This document shows, one piece after another, positions 24,431 to 32,411 of a stretch of DNA of 38,326 bases. The stretch spans positions 1-38,326 of the forward strand of contig JAGHDO010000017.1 of assembly GCA_021159885.1 (NCBI GenBank), given 5' to 3'. The notes beneath the pieces are model-generated. The model was not told where the DNA came from. It ran no database searches and saw only the letters and a list, made by a program, of their open reading frames with translations. This DNA comes from Synergistota bacterium. GTDB taxonomy: Bacteria > Synergistota > GBS-1. A program made the position numbers and the translations under genes. Within the stretch, counting starts at the first letter, position 1. Every line of letters begins with the position of its first letter.

Positions 24431-25649
24431 GATTTTTGGTTCGGAATCTGAAAAAACTCATAAAACGGTTGCCCCAGTGAAAGGCAGCCTTAAAGATAGA
24501 TCCCTTGAGAAGGAAGAAACCACCCCTAAGGGAGGAATGAACATGGTAACGGAAAGTGTGGTGAGAAGTGAAGCTCTTATAGAGCATACCGAACCGTTTG
24601 AGAAGCTTCTCTTGGTATCGGAAAACGCCCTTTTATCATGCACCAGTAAGGCAGGAGACATCATAGTGAAATCGTGGGATCAAATGCTCCTTAAGATCAC
24701 TGCGGTAAAGCACACATGGGGCAAGACAAAAAGAGAAGCACAAGAATTAACTAAGGAAGTCGAGATCAGAATCATTCAGAGAGATGAGAATATATCCGTA
24801 GAAACCATTATTCCTGAAAACGATGGCAAAAGAATGGGATACGTTAGTTTTAGAATCTTTGTCCCTAAGAGCCTGAATATAGCAATAGAGGCGGAGGAGA
24901 GTAACGTCTTTATAAGTGATTTAAGCAAAAACCTGAAGGTTAAAACATCTTCGGGAAACGTTTTCATAAGAAATATCGCAGGGAGCGTTCATGCTCAGAC
25001 CTCCTCCGGAAATTTAATGATAAGTAACATAGGAGAAAACGTAACCGTAATCACGGAGAAGGGAGAAGTCCATTTAGAAAACGTGAGCGGGAATGTGGAT
25101 GTGGAAAGTTCCGAAGGAAATGTTAAAGTCTTCCATGTCAGGCAGAACGCCACAGTAAGCTCAAATAGTGGAAACATATCCATATTTGACATTAAGGGAA
25201 GCGCTGAAATAAAAGCTATGAAGACAAGCATCATCGGAGAGCATATTGAGAGAAACCTCAACGTAATCGTTGAGGAAGGTGACATGCTACTCGACGATAT
25301 AGAGGGAAACATAACCATACATTTTAAACAGGGATCTTTAACGCTTGGAAATAAGCACTCCTACAGAGTAGAGTTATCTTCAAATAGCGGGGATATAAAT
25401 CTCGATACCGTTATAAAGGAAAATGGCAGATATATAGTAGAGACTTCTGAGGGAACCATAAATGTAAAGATTCCTACAGATGCCTCAACCGCTATAGTAG
25501 CTAAGACCATAAAGGGTACAATTTCATGCGAACTTCCCCTGATAGTTACACAAAGCAGTAGAGATGAACTTACTGGAATATTAAATCAATACAAGGCCCT
25601 CGTTAAACTAACCACCTCCGAGGGGGATATAAACATAAGAAAGAAATGA
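24411..25649 (+). CDS. DUF4097-like beta-repeat protein B
   Basis: A 412-residue paralogue of the gene it overlaps (20 nt). A charged, probably disordered N terminus of about 55 residues (MRRLIAKIFGSESEK...) precedes a domain resembling protein A (TSKAGDIIVKSWDQMLLKI), then many SSGN-type repeats: TSSGNVFIRNIAGSVHAQ, TSSGNLMISNIG, VSGNVDVESSEGNVKVF, SNSGNISIFDI and TSEGDINIRKK. No export signal is seen. The pair ends at a strong hairpin terminator 5 nt after the stop. An operon of two related solenoids suggests they interact; the function is unknown. Confidence 0.7.
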   Translation: MRRLIAKIFGSESEKTHKTVAPVKGSLKDRSLEKEETTPKGGMNMVTESVVRSEALIEHTEPFEKLLLVSENALLSCTSKAGDIIVKSWDQMLLKITAVKHTWGKTKREAQELTKEVEIRIIQRDENISVETIIPENDGKRMGYVSFRIFVPKSLNIAIEAEESNVFISDLSKNLKVKTSSGNVFIRNIAGSVHAQTSSGNLMISNIGENVTVITEKGEVHLENVSGNVDVESSEGNVKVFHVRQNATVSSNSGNISIFDIKGSAEIKAMKTSIIGEHIERNLNVIVEEGDMLLDDIEGNITIHFKQGSLTLGNKHSYRVELSSNSGDINLDTVIKENGRYIVETSEGTINVKIPTDASTAIVAKTIKGTISCELPLIVTQSSRDELTGILNQYKALVKLTTSEGDINIRKK

Positions 25650-25653
25650 TAAT

Positions 25654-25685
25654 AAAGGGGGGCTTCCTCGAGGAAGCCCCCCTTT
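25654..25685. terminator. Bidirectional intrinsic terminator
   Basis: A perfect 14-bp palindrome, AAAGGGGGGCTTCC, loop TCGA, then its complement, lies between two convergent genes: 5 nt after the DUF4097-like pair and 12 nt after the FBP aldolase/phosphatase stop on the other strand. The A/T ends of the stem serve both directions. Confidence 0.85.
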
Positions 25686-25697
25686 ACGCATCCCACC

Positions 25698-26786
25698 TTA
25701 CTCGATTGGCGTAAAGCGAGAGCTAAGTTTCTCAAGCACATGGGGAAGCGTTGTATATTCCATTTGTTCCTCAGACAGCCTGTGAGGCTGGAATGGACCA
25801 TGCAATCTCATGTAATCCGCGATCTCATTAGCCCATCTTCTTGCTCTATCAAAAGCTACATCATCAAACAGATCCACTGGTCCTAAAAGCTTGCCGTTTT
25901 TAAGCTGAAAGCCAAGCGCTATAATACGGGGTGGACCATCAAACCTGCTTGGATTGGCATCTTTTTCTGAAACCGGCATTAGCGGTCCCCAGTGAGATCC
26001 CCTCATCCATCCAGCCACAAGTTGAGGGAACGCGAAGGGTTCAAGGACCTCTCCAACCGCAGGGAGCCCTCCTTGACACCTTACCAAGGCAACGGGATCG
26101 TCCTTACCCACATACTCTCCCGCTATAAAGTTCAGCTTCTCTGTACTCACCACTGCAGCTAATAGACCATCCTTTCTATAGATTCGCTTTATAGCATAGC
26201 GATCCCTGTTTCCTATAAGAGCAAGAAGATCATACATTTCCTCAGGCGCTTTTAAGGAAATCTTTTTTCCACCTATCAAATCATGCACCTCAAAGATAAA
26301 CCCCTGTGTTAGCTTCTTGTCTATCACGAGCCCAGCTGTATTAAATGGATCCGCAAATATCTTAAACAAGGGAAGGTTGAAAGCGGCTGGATCGGTCTTA
26401 TCGCACATGAACGCAACTATTGATTCCGCTCCTCTTTCTTCAAATTCCATCTCAGCGCATCCCGGTCCCAATCCCCGAATATTTCCTGAGAAGGCATCTG
26501 CCAGAAGATCCTGCCCTGCTCCATAAAGCTTATCCTCAATAGCTACATTAGCAGCTCTCTCGAACGTAGACCAGGCAAGAGCGTGAATCTCCTCACTATC
26601 CACCCCCTTATGATGGGTCATCAAAAGCTGAATATCGTCCCCGCACCTGGTAACGTAATAATCTACTATTAACTCACCTTTTACCTCCTCTAAACATTCC
26701 TTACACTTCTCAACCAATTTCCTCGGCGCCTGCGTGTGTCCCGGAAAGCTACCAATATCAGCTTTGATCAGAGAGACCGTAATCAT
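25698..26786 (-). CDS. Bifunctional fructose-1,6-bisphosphate aldolase/phosphatase (class V FBPase)
   Basis: A 362-residue protein of the archaeal-type FBPA/P family. Residues seen: MITVSLIKADIGSFPGH at the N terminus, GDDIQLLMTH, YGAGQDLLADAFSGNIRG, MCDKTDPAAFNLPL, and AGEYVGKDDPVALVR, where Tyr225 and Lys228 match the aldolase-active Tyr/Lys pair (Lys forms the Schiff base). MRGSHWGPLMPVS and DLFDDVAFD follow. One enzyme condenses triose phosphates and then removes the C1 phosphate, making gluconeogenesis one-way. It is typical of archaea and some thermophilic or deep bacteria. ATG 26786 gives the standard N terminus; longer readings add unrelated sequence. The gene has its own promoter. 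Full length, with all key motifs. Confidence 0.95.
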   Translation of the reverse strand: MITVSLIKADIGSFPGHTQAPRKLVEKCKECLEEVKGELIVDYYVTRCGDDIQLLMTHHKGVDSEEIHALAWSTFERAANVAIEDKLYGAGQDLLADAFSGNIRGLGPGCAEMEFEERGAESIVAFMCDKTDPAAFNLPLFKIFADPFNTAGLVIDKKLTQGFIFEVHDLIGGKKISLKAPEEMYDLLALIGNRDRYAIKRIYRKDGLLAAVVSTEKLNFIAGEYVGKDDPVALVRCQGGLPAVGEVLEPFAFPQLVAGWMRGSHWGPLMPVSEKDANPSRFDGPPRIIALGFQLKNGKLLGPVDLFDDVAFDRARRWANEIADYMRLHGPFQPHRLSEEQMEYTTLPHVLEKLSSRFTPIE

Positions 26787-26807
26787 GTACGTTGCAACCT
26801 CCTTCCA

Positions 26808-26836
26808 TTTACTTTTATTCAAATTCATTTTACAAT
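26808..26836 (+). promoter_or_regulatory. Candidate promoter for polA
   Basis: TTTACT (26808-26813), a 17-nt spacer, TACAAT (26831-26836), about 36 nt before the polA start. It overlaps the opposing FBP aldolase/phosphatase promoter, so the two may compete for polymerase. Confidence 0.4.
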
Positions 26837-26855
26837 AAAAGAGAGACATTATCAA
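26827..26855 (-). promoter_or_regulatory. Promoter of the FBP aldolase/phosphatase gene
   Basis: On the minus strand: -35 TTGATA (26855-26850), a 17-nt spacer, -10 TAAAAT (26832-26827). The predicted leader is about 35 nt and carries the AAGGAGGT ribosome-binding site. Confidence 0.6.
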
Positions 26856-26872
26856 GAAAGGAGGCTCAATGA

Positions 26873-29461
26873 TTGAAAAGACTTCTCTTAATAGACGGCC
26901 ACAGCCTGCTTTACAGGGCTTTCTATGCGCTTCCTCCCTTAGGCACAAGAGATGGCTTTCCTTCAAATGCGGTATACGGCTTCCTAAGAATGTTAATAAA
27001 GCTTCTAAAGGAATATAAGCCTAACTACGGCGCGGTTGCCTTTGACACCCCGAAACCCACCTTCAGACATAGAGAGTTTAAGGAATATAAGATAAAAAGA
27101 CCCGAAATGCCAGATAAGCTTAGACCTCAAATAGAGGTAGCAAAGGAAATCATTCGAGCCATGGGTATAAAAACGATAGAAATGGAGGGCTTCGAAGCTG
27201 ATGATATCATAGGAACAATTTCACTCAAAGCAGAGGGAGAGGGACTCGAGGTTTTCATCGTCAGTGGCGATAGAGACGCCTTACAACTCGCAAGCGATAG
27301 AACTAAAATTATAAGAACTATCAAAGGAATATCAGATATAGAGATCTATGATCGCAATAGAGTAATTCAGGAATATGGCGTGGACCCCTCGAAAATCCCA
27401 CATCTTATAGCCCTTAAGGGAGATCAATCAGATGATATACCGGGAATTCCATCCATAGGAATGAAGAGAGCCCAGAGCCTCCTTAATAGATACGGGGACA
27501 TCGACGGTATTATCTCAAGGTCAGACTTAAAGATAATAAAGGAAAATGAGGAAAAGCTTAGGCTTTACTTATCGATAGCGACTATAAAAAGAGATGCTCC
27601 TATAGATATAAAAATAGAAAACCTTAAGATACTGCCCCCTCGGAAAGAAATCCTATTTGGTCTTCTTAAAAGACTGGAATTTCACAGTTTTCTGAAGGAG
27701 CTGGGGTTGACCAAAGAAGAGATAAAGATCGAAGAAAGATTTCCACATACCATTATCGAAAGCGAAAGAGAAATTAGGGAAGCTCTCACCAAGCTTTCTA
27801 AAGCTCGAGAGATCTATATAAACGTTATGTCAACCGATCATCCCCCCATGTGGGCAAGCATAAGAGGCTTCTGTCTCGCAAGTGAAGAGAGAGCCTTCAT
27901 ATTCCTCACGCATCGCTTCTCTACATTCGAAATCCTTAACAATATCCATTATATCCTCACTTCCCACATTCCTAAGATAGGACACGATCTTAAGAGAAAT
28001 CTCGTGCTTATTAAAAGAGAGGGATTCAACATCAAGAATATCGATTTCGATGTATCTCTTGCCTCATACCTGCTTGACTCAACCAAATCCTCTCATACCA
28101 TTGAAGCCTTAGCTTTGTCACACCTCGAGAAATACTTACCCGAGGGAAATGAAATCGTTAGAGCAGCTGAAGAAGCAGGAACCTGCCTCTCGATCAGAAA
28201 GGAACTTCAAGAGGAGCTCGAAAAGGAAGGGCTATGGACGCTATTTAAGGAAGTTGAGCTTCCCTTAACAAACGTTCTAGCAGAAATGGAAGTTGAGGGA
28301 ATAAGGTTAGATGAAAGAGAGCTATCAGCACTTGAGATAGAGATAGAACGGGAAATTGAGAGAATAGAAAATGAAATTTTTCTAACGGTTGGGAAAAGAT
28401 TCAATATAAACTCCCCCAAACAGCTCTCAGAGGTACTCTACGATCATCTTGGACTATCTCCACCTGGAAAGAGAAAAAAGCGATCTACAGATGCACAAAC
28501 GCTTACGGAGCTCATAAGAGCGGGAGGTCCTTACAAAGAAGTTATCGAGAAGATACTCCTATACCGAGGTTTAATGAAGCTAAAAAGCTCATATATATCT
28601 AATCTTCCAAAGCTCATTCACCCCAAAACGAGATGTATTCATACCGTCTTTAATCAGACTATAACTGCAACAGGGAGACTCTCCTCAAGTGATCCAAATC
28701 TTCAGAATATCCCCATAAGATCTCCTATAGGAAAGGCTATAAGAAAGGCTTTTACGGTTAAGAAGGAAGAAAACATTCTTATTTCAGCGGATTATTCACA
28801 AATAGAGTTAAGGATACTCGCCCACTTCTCGGGCGAGCCCAGGTTGCTTGAAGCTTTTGAAAGGGACATCGATATCCATGCCAGAACCGCAGCGGAGATT
28901 TTCGGCGTAGATGAAAAAAACGTAACGCCAGAGCAAAGAAGAATAGCCAAAGTTATAAACTTTGGAATAATATATGGTATGAGTCCTCACGGTTTAGCTC
29001 AAGAGCTTGGAATATCGAGGTCAGAAGCGGAAAGCTATATAAAAAGATACTTTTCCAGATATCCCAGAGTTAAGGAATATATAGAAAGTTTGATCAGTGA
29101 GACAAGGGAAAAGGGATACGTTAAGACGATTCTCGGAAGAAAGAGAAAGATCGAAGGGCTTAATAGCAGGTACAAAAAGCTAAGAGAACAGGCAGAAAGA
29201 TACGCAATAAATACCCCTATGCAGGGAAGCGCCGCGGATATAATAAAGCTCGCTATGGTGAAGCTACATAGCGAGCTCAAGAGCTTTAAGATGCTCCTTC
29301 AAATCCACGATGAGTTGCTTTTCGAAGGACCTGAAGATAAGCTTTCTGACGAAGTTGAAAAGATAAAAAGCATTATGACAAACGCTGTTAGGCTATCGGT
29401 TCCACTAAAGGTTAGCATTAAGATCGGGAAAAATTGGGGAAATATGGTAAACTACCCTTAG
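26873..29461 (+). CDS. polA: DNA polymerase I
   Basis: An 862-residue family A polymerase. The 5'-3' nuclease domain occupies about 1-290 (LLIDGHSLLYRAFYAL, EADDIIGTIS, VSGDRDALQLAS, LKGDQSDDIPGIPSIG). A middle domain at about 295-455 has the 3'-5' exonuclease fold (DVSLASYLLDST) but appears to lack the D-x-E metal ligands, and the second motif reads IGHDLKRN. The polymerase domain shows motif A DYSQIELRILAHFSGE, motif B RRIAKVINFGIIYGMS and motif C LLQIHDELLFE. The start is TTG at 26873 with AAAGGAGG 8 nt upstream; the nearby ATG at 26869 is out of frame. It acts in Okazaki-fragment processing and repair, probably without proofreading, as in Taq and Bacillus Pol I. Confidence 0.96.
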   Translation: MKRLLLIDGHSLLYRAFYALPPLGTRDGFPSNAVYGFLRMLIKLLKEYKPNYGAVAFDTPKPTFRHREFKEYKIKRPEMPDKLRPQIEVAKEIIRAMGIKTIEMEGFEADDIIGTISLKAEGEGLEVFIVSGDRDALQLASDRTKIIRTIKGISDIEIYDRNRVIQEYGVDPSKIPHLIALKGDQSDDIPGIPSIGMKRAQSLLNRYGDIDGIISRSDLKIIKENEEKLRLYLSIATIKRDAPIDIKIENLKILPPRKEILFGLLKRLEFHSFLKELGLTKEEIKIEERFPHTIIESEREIREALTKLSKAREIYINVMSTDHPPMWASIRGFCLASEERAFIFLTHRFSTFEILNNIHYILTSHIPKIGHDLKRNLVLIKREGFNIKNIDFDVSLASYLLDSTKSSHTIEALALSHLEKYLPEGNEIVRAAEEAGTCLSIRKELQEELEKEGLWTLFKEVELPLTNVLAEMEVEGIRLDERELSALEIEIEREIERIENEIFLTVGKRFNINSPKQLSEVLYDHLGLSPPGKRKKRSTDAQTLTELIRAGGPYKEVIEKILLYRGLMKLKSSYISNLPKLIHPKTRCIHTVFNQTITATGRLSSSDPNLQNIPIRSPIGKAIRKAFTVKKEENILISADYSQIELRILAHFSGEPRLLEAFERDIDIHARTAAEIFGVDEKNVTPEQRRIAKVINFGIIYGMSPHGLAQELGISRSEAESYIKRYFSRYPRVKEYIESLISETREKGYVKTILGRKRKIEGLNSRYKKLREQAERYAINTPMQGSAADIIKLAMVKLHSELKSFKMLLQIHDELLFEGPEDKLSDEVEKIKSIMTNAVRLSVPLKVSIKIGKNWGNMVNYP

Positions 29462-29475
29462 GGAGGTGTTTTTAA

Positions 29476-30903
29476 GTGAGAGTTTTATTAGCTGTTCCTC
29501 CAACGCCGAGTACTCTCAAGAGAATCCTCGGAACGGGAGCTCCCCCCTTAGGCATAAGCTATCTTGCAGCCTACATAAGGGAAGCTGGACATGAGGTGAA
29601 ACTTATAGACGGATTTGAAGAGGGTTTAAGCAGAAACGAGCTTATAGAGAGGATCAAAAGATTTTCTCCCGATGTAGTCGGAATAAGCACGCTCACTGCA
29701 AATTTATACAGAGGATACCAAATGGCAAAGGTAATAAAAGAAGTCAACGACAAAATAAAGATCCTTATGGGAGGACCGCACGTCAGCTTTATACCGGAAG
29801 AAAGCCTAAAGGAGTGCCCCTATGTAGATGTGATAGTAAGGGGGGAGGGAGAAATAACCCTTCTTGAGCTTCTTCAAGAACTCGAAAAGAAAGAACCCAA
29901 TTTAAAAAACGTTAAAGGCATAACATGGAGAGAAAAAAACGGGAAAATAATTTCAAATCCCCCCAGAGCTCCCATTGAGGATCTTGACACACTTCCATTC
30001 CCAGCATATGATCTTCTACCAATGGATAGATATAAAGTTAACAAAAAGATCATAACGGGTACCATGATAACGAGCAGAGGTTGCCCCTTTGGATGTATCT
30101 TCTGCTCATCCTCAAAGCTTATGGGGAAAAGGTGGAGAGGTAGAAGTCCAGAAAACGTGGTTGAAGAAATGGAGCTTCTCGTCAAAAAATATGGAGTAAA
30201 CGAGATAGAATTTCTCGATGACACATTTACCTTTGACAAGGAAAGAGCGATAAAAATAGCAAATCTGATAAGAAGAAGGGACCTTGAAATAGCATGGGGA
30301 TGTTCCTCTCGCGTGGATACCCTTGATGATGAACTCGCACGGGAGCTTAAAAAGGGAGGATGTTACAGAATATACATGGGAATAGAATCCGGCTCCCAGA
30401 AAACCTTAAGACTGATAAACAAGGGAATCACCACTGAGAAAGCAGAAAGGGCCGTCAGCATCGCAAAGGCTCATGGCTTAGAAGTGATAGGCTCCTTTAT
30501 AATAGGCGTGCCTGGAGAAACTAAAGAAGATATCCTTTCAACGATAAGATTTGCAAAGAAGCTTGGCATAGATTACGCTCAATTTACCCTTCTTACGCCA
30601 TATCCTGGAACGCCTATATATCGCTACGCGCTCGAAAACAACCTTTTACTAACAAAAAACTGGAGCCTATATGGAATGCTTGATCCAGTCATGAAGGTAC
30701 CTGGATTTACCAGCAAAGATCTGATAAAATTCATCAAAAGAGCTTATATATCCTTTTACATCAATCCTGCCTTTTTCTGGAAGGAAATTAAAAAGGGAAG
30801 GCTATTTTTCCTAAGAAGAGCGATTAACGGCTTTCTTAGGGTAAGGTGGACTCCAAACCTGGAAGAAGGCTGGGAAAAGGAGGAAATAATCGCCCAAGGA
30901 TGA
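29476..30903 (+). CDS. B12-binding-domain radical SAM protein (BchE/HpnJ-like)
   Basis: A 475-residue protein with an N-terminal Rossmann-like cobalamin-binding domain (about 1-150; PPLGISYLAAYIREAGHEV, PDVVGISTLTANLYRG, ILMGGPHVSFIPEE) and a radical SAM domain with CPFGCIFCSS at about residues 205-213, followed by EIEFLDDTFTFDKERA and YRIYMGIESGSQKTLRLINK. This is class B radical SAM architecture, which includes methyltransferases and enzymes that cyclise or rearrange carbon skeletons. GTG start with GGGAGGTG upstream. Its stop overlaps the next gene (ATGA), a TPR protein, suggesting they act together. The substrate is unknown; O-antigen, lipid and peptide modifiers all share this layout. 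Confidence 0.88.
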   Translation: MRVLLAVPPTPSTLKRILGTGAPPLGISYLAAYIREAGHEVKLIDGFEEGLSRNELIERIKRFSPDVVGISTLTANLYRGYQMAKVIKEVNDKIKILMGGPHVSFIPEESLKECPYVDVIVRGEGEITLLELLQELEKKEPNLKNVKGITWREKNGKIISNPPRAPIEDLDTLPFPAYDLLPMDRYKVNKKIITGTMITSRGCPFGCIFCSSSKLMGKRWRGRSPENVVEEMELLVKKYGVNEIEFLDDTFTFDKERAIKIANLIRRRDLEIAWGCSSRVDTLDDELARELKKGGCYRIYMGIESGSQKTLRLINKGITTEKAERAVSIAKAHGLEVIGSFIIGVPGETKEDILSTIRFAKKLGIDYAQFTLLTPYPGTPIYRYALENNLLLTKNWSLYGMLDPVMKVPGFTSKDLIKFIKRAYISFYINPAFFWKEIKKGRLFFLRRAINGFLRVRWTPNLEEGWEKEEIIAQG

Positions 30904-32411
30904 AGGAAAAGCTGTTTTTAAGAAAAGCAAATTTTGAAAAGGAGAGAGGAAACTATGAAGGCGCTATAAAGCTGCTTAAGAAAGCTATAAAAGAAAACCC
31001 CGCCTGCGTCGAAATCCATCTCGAAATAGGCCGTTTATACACCATCATTAACGATCTTCATAGAGCCGAGCTGCATTTCAAGCAGGCTCTACTCATAGAC
31101 AGAGAGAACCTGCCAGCAAGGCATAACCTTGGACTTGTATATCAGCTTCAGGGTAAGATAAAGCAAGCTATAGAGGAATGGAAAAGCGTTTTAAGGAGAA
31201 ACCCCGACTATTTACCCACCCTTTTATCAATTGCCGATTACCACATGGAAAAAAAGGAGTACAAAGAAGCTAAGAGCTATTACGAGAGGGTCCTGAAGGT
31301 GGATCCTAAAAATTGGGAAGCGAAGATAAACCTTGGTAGAATTCTATATGAAGCAGGAGATGAATTTACCGCATATAGACTATGGCAGGAAGTAAGAAAA
31401 GAGAACCCAAATGACATCGTGGTAAATTACACATTAGCTGAGGTATACATAAATGCCTTTGAACCAGAAGAAGCAATAGATCTGCTGCTTGAGCTTACGC
31501 GAAATGAAAGCAACCCTACACGCAGAGAAAAAGTTAAGAATCTTCTTTTAAACCTATTGGAATACACTGATAGAAAACCAGTTATCAAAAAAGCCTTAAG
31601 TGAGTTATCTGACCTCTTTCCCGAAGACAGAGATATCTTGGTCAATAGCGCAAAGCATCTTATTTTAAGTGGAGAAATGAACAAAGCGGATCCCTTGATC
31701 AAAAAGTTGGTAGAAAGATATCCGGATGACTCAAGCGTTAAATTCGTAAAGGGTTTGCATCTTCATAAAACGGGTAAAACCAAGGAAGCTATTGAGCTCT
31801 GGGAAAGCTTGCTCGTAAAAGAAGGAGAAAAGCCTCATCTTCTCGAGAAGCTTGGAGAAGCTCATATAGAGCAGGGAAATTACGAATCTGCTATAAGATA
31901 CTATCGTAAACTATACGAGCTTAAACCGGATGAAAGAAGCGTTATCTCAACTCTTGCCTCCCTATACCAGCAAACCGGTAAGCTTGATAAGGCCATAGAA
32001 TACTGGGGAAAGCTTCTCGATAGGTTCGAATATGATCCATATGCTTACGCTAATCTCGCGATATGCTACGCATATAAAGGAGAGCTAGAAACAGCCCATA
32101 ACGTAATTCAATATGCCCTTTCAATACCAGAAGAGGATCCATTCTTATATTTCGCAGCAGGATTCATATCTCTCCTTATGGGAGATTTTCAGAGAGCGCT
32201 TGGATACTGGAAAAAATGTTGGGTTAGGCATCCACTGATGCTTGGCGCATGCTGGGATATCGCCTCAAACATAGTTCCAAAGTCTTTTCTTGAAAATCTC
32301 AGAAGAACGCTCCAAAAAAGCAGATATAGAAAAGAGTTCAAGGAGATGCTAAATAGATTCATAAATATAGCTTTATCCCCAAGTTCATATGATGATGGCA
32401 GCCTTAAATAG
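30900..32411 (+). CDS. TPR-repeat protein
   Basis: A 503-residue soluble protein made of about a dozen tetratricopeptide repeats, with no signal peptide. Examples are EIHLEIGRLYTIINDLHRAE, ARHNLGLVYQLQGKIKQAI, AKINLGRILYEAGDEFTAYR and YANLAICYAYKGELETAHN. ATG 30900 is chosen because it overlaps the radical SAM stop (ATGA); an earlier in-frame start would lie far inside that gene. Its coupling to the radical SAM gene suggests a scaffold or substrate-presenting role, which is inference. The 3' end overlaps the convergent NifS-like gene by 8 nt. Confidence 0.82.
   Translation: MKEKLFLRKANFEKERGNYEGAIKLLKKAIKENPACVEIHLEIGRLYTIINDLHRAELHFKQALLIDRENLPARHNLGLVYQLQGKIKQAIEEWKSVLRRNPDYLPTLLSIADYHMEKKEYKEAKSYYERVLKVDPKNWEAKINLGRILYEAGDEFTAYRLWQEVRKENPNDIVVNYTLAEVYINAFEPEEAIDLLLELTRNESNPTRREKVKNLLLNLLEYTDRKPVIKKALSELSDLFPEDRDILVNSAKHLILSGEMNKADPLIKKLVERYPDDSSVKFVKGLHLHKTGKTKEAIELWESLLVKEGEKPHLLEKLGEAHIEQGNYESAIRYYRKLYELKPDERSVISTLASLYQQTGKLDKAIEYWGKLLDRFEYDPYAYANLAICYAYKGELETAHNVIQYALSIPEEDPFLYFAAGFISLLMGDFQRALGYWKKCWVRHPLMLGACWDIASNIVPKSFLENLRRTLQKSRYRKEFKEMLNRFINIALSPSSYDDGSLK

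Noticed and set aside
23930-25640. Regular SSGN-coding repeats considered as a DNA repeat array or CRISPR
   Set aside because: The periodicity is at protein level (beta-solenoid turns); the nucleotide sequence of each unit differs and there are no constant repeats with unique spacers.
26787-26966. Longer start for the FBP aldolase/phosphatase
   Set aside because: It would run through the promoter and the beginning of polA; the family starts at MITVSLIKADIG.
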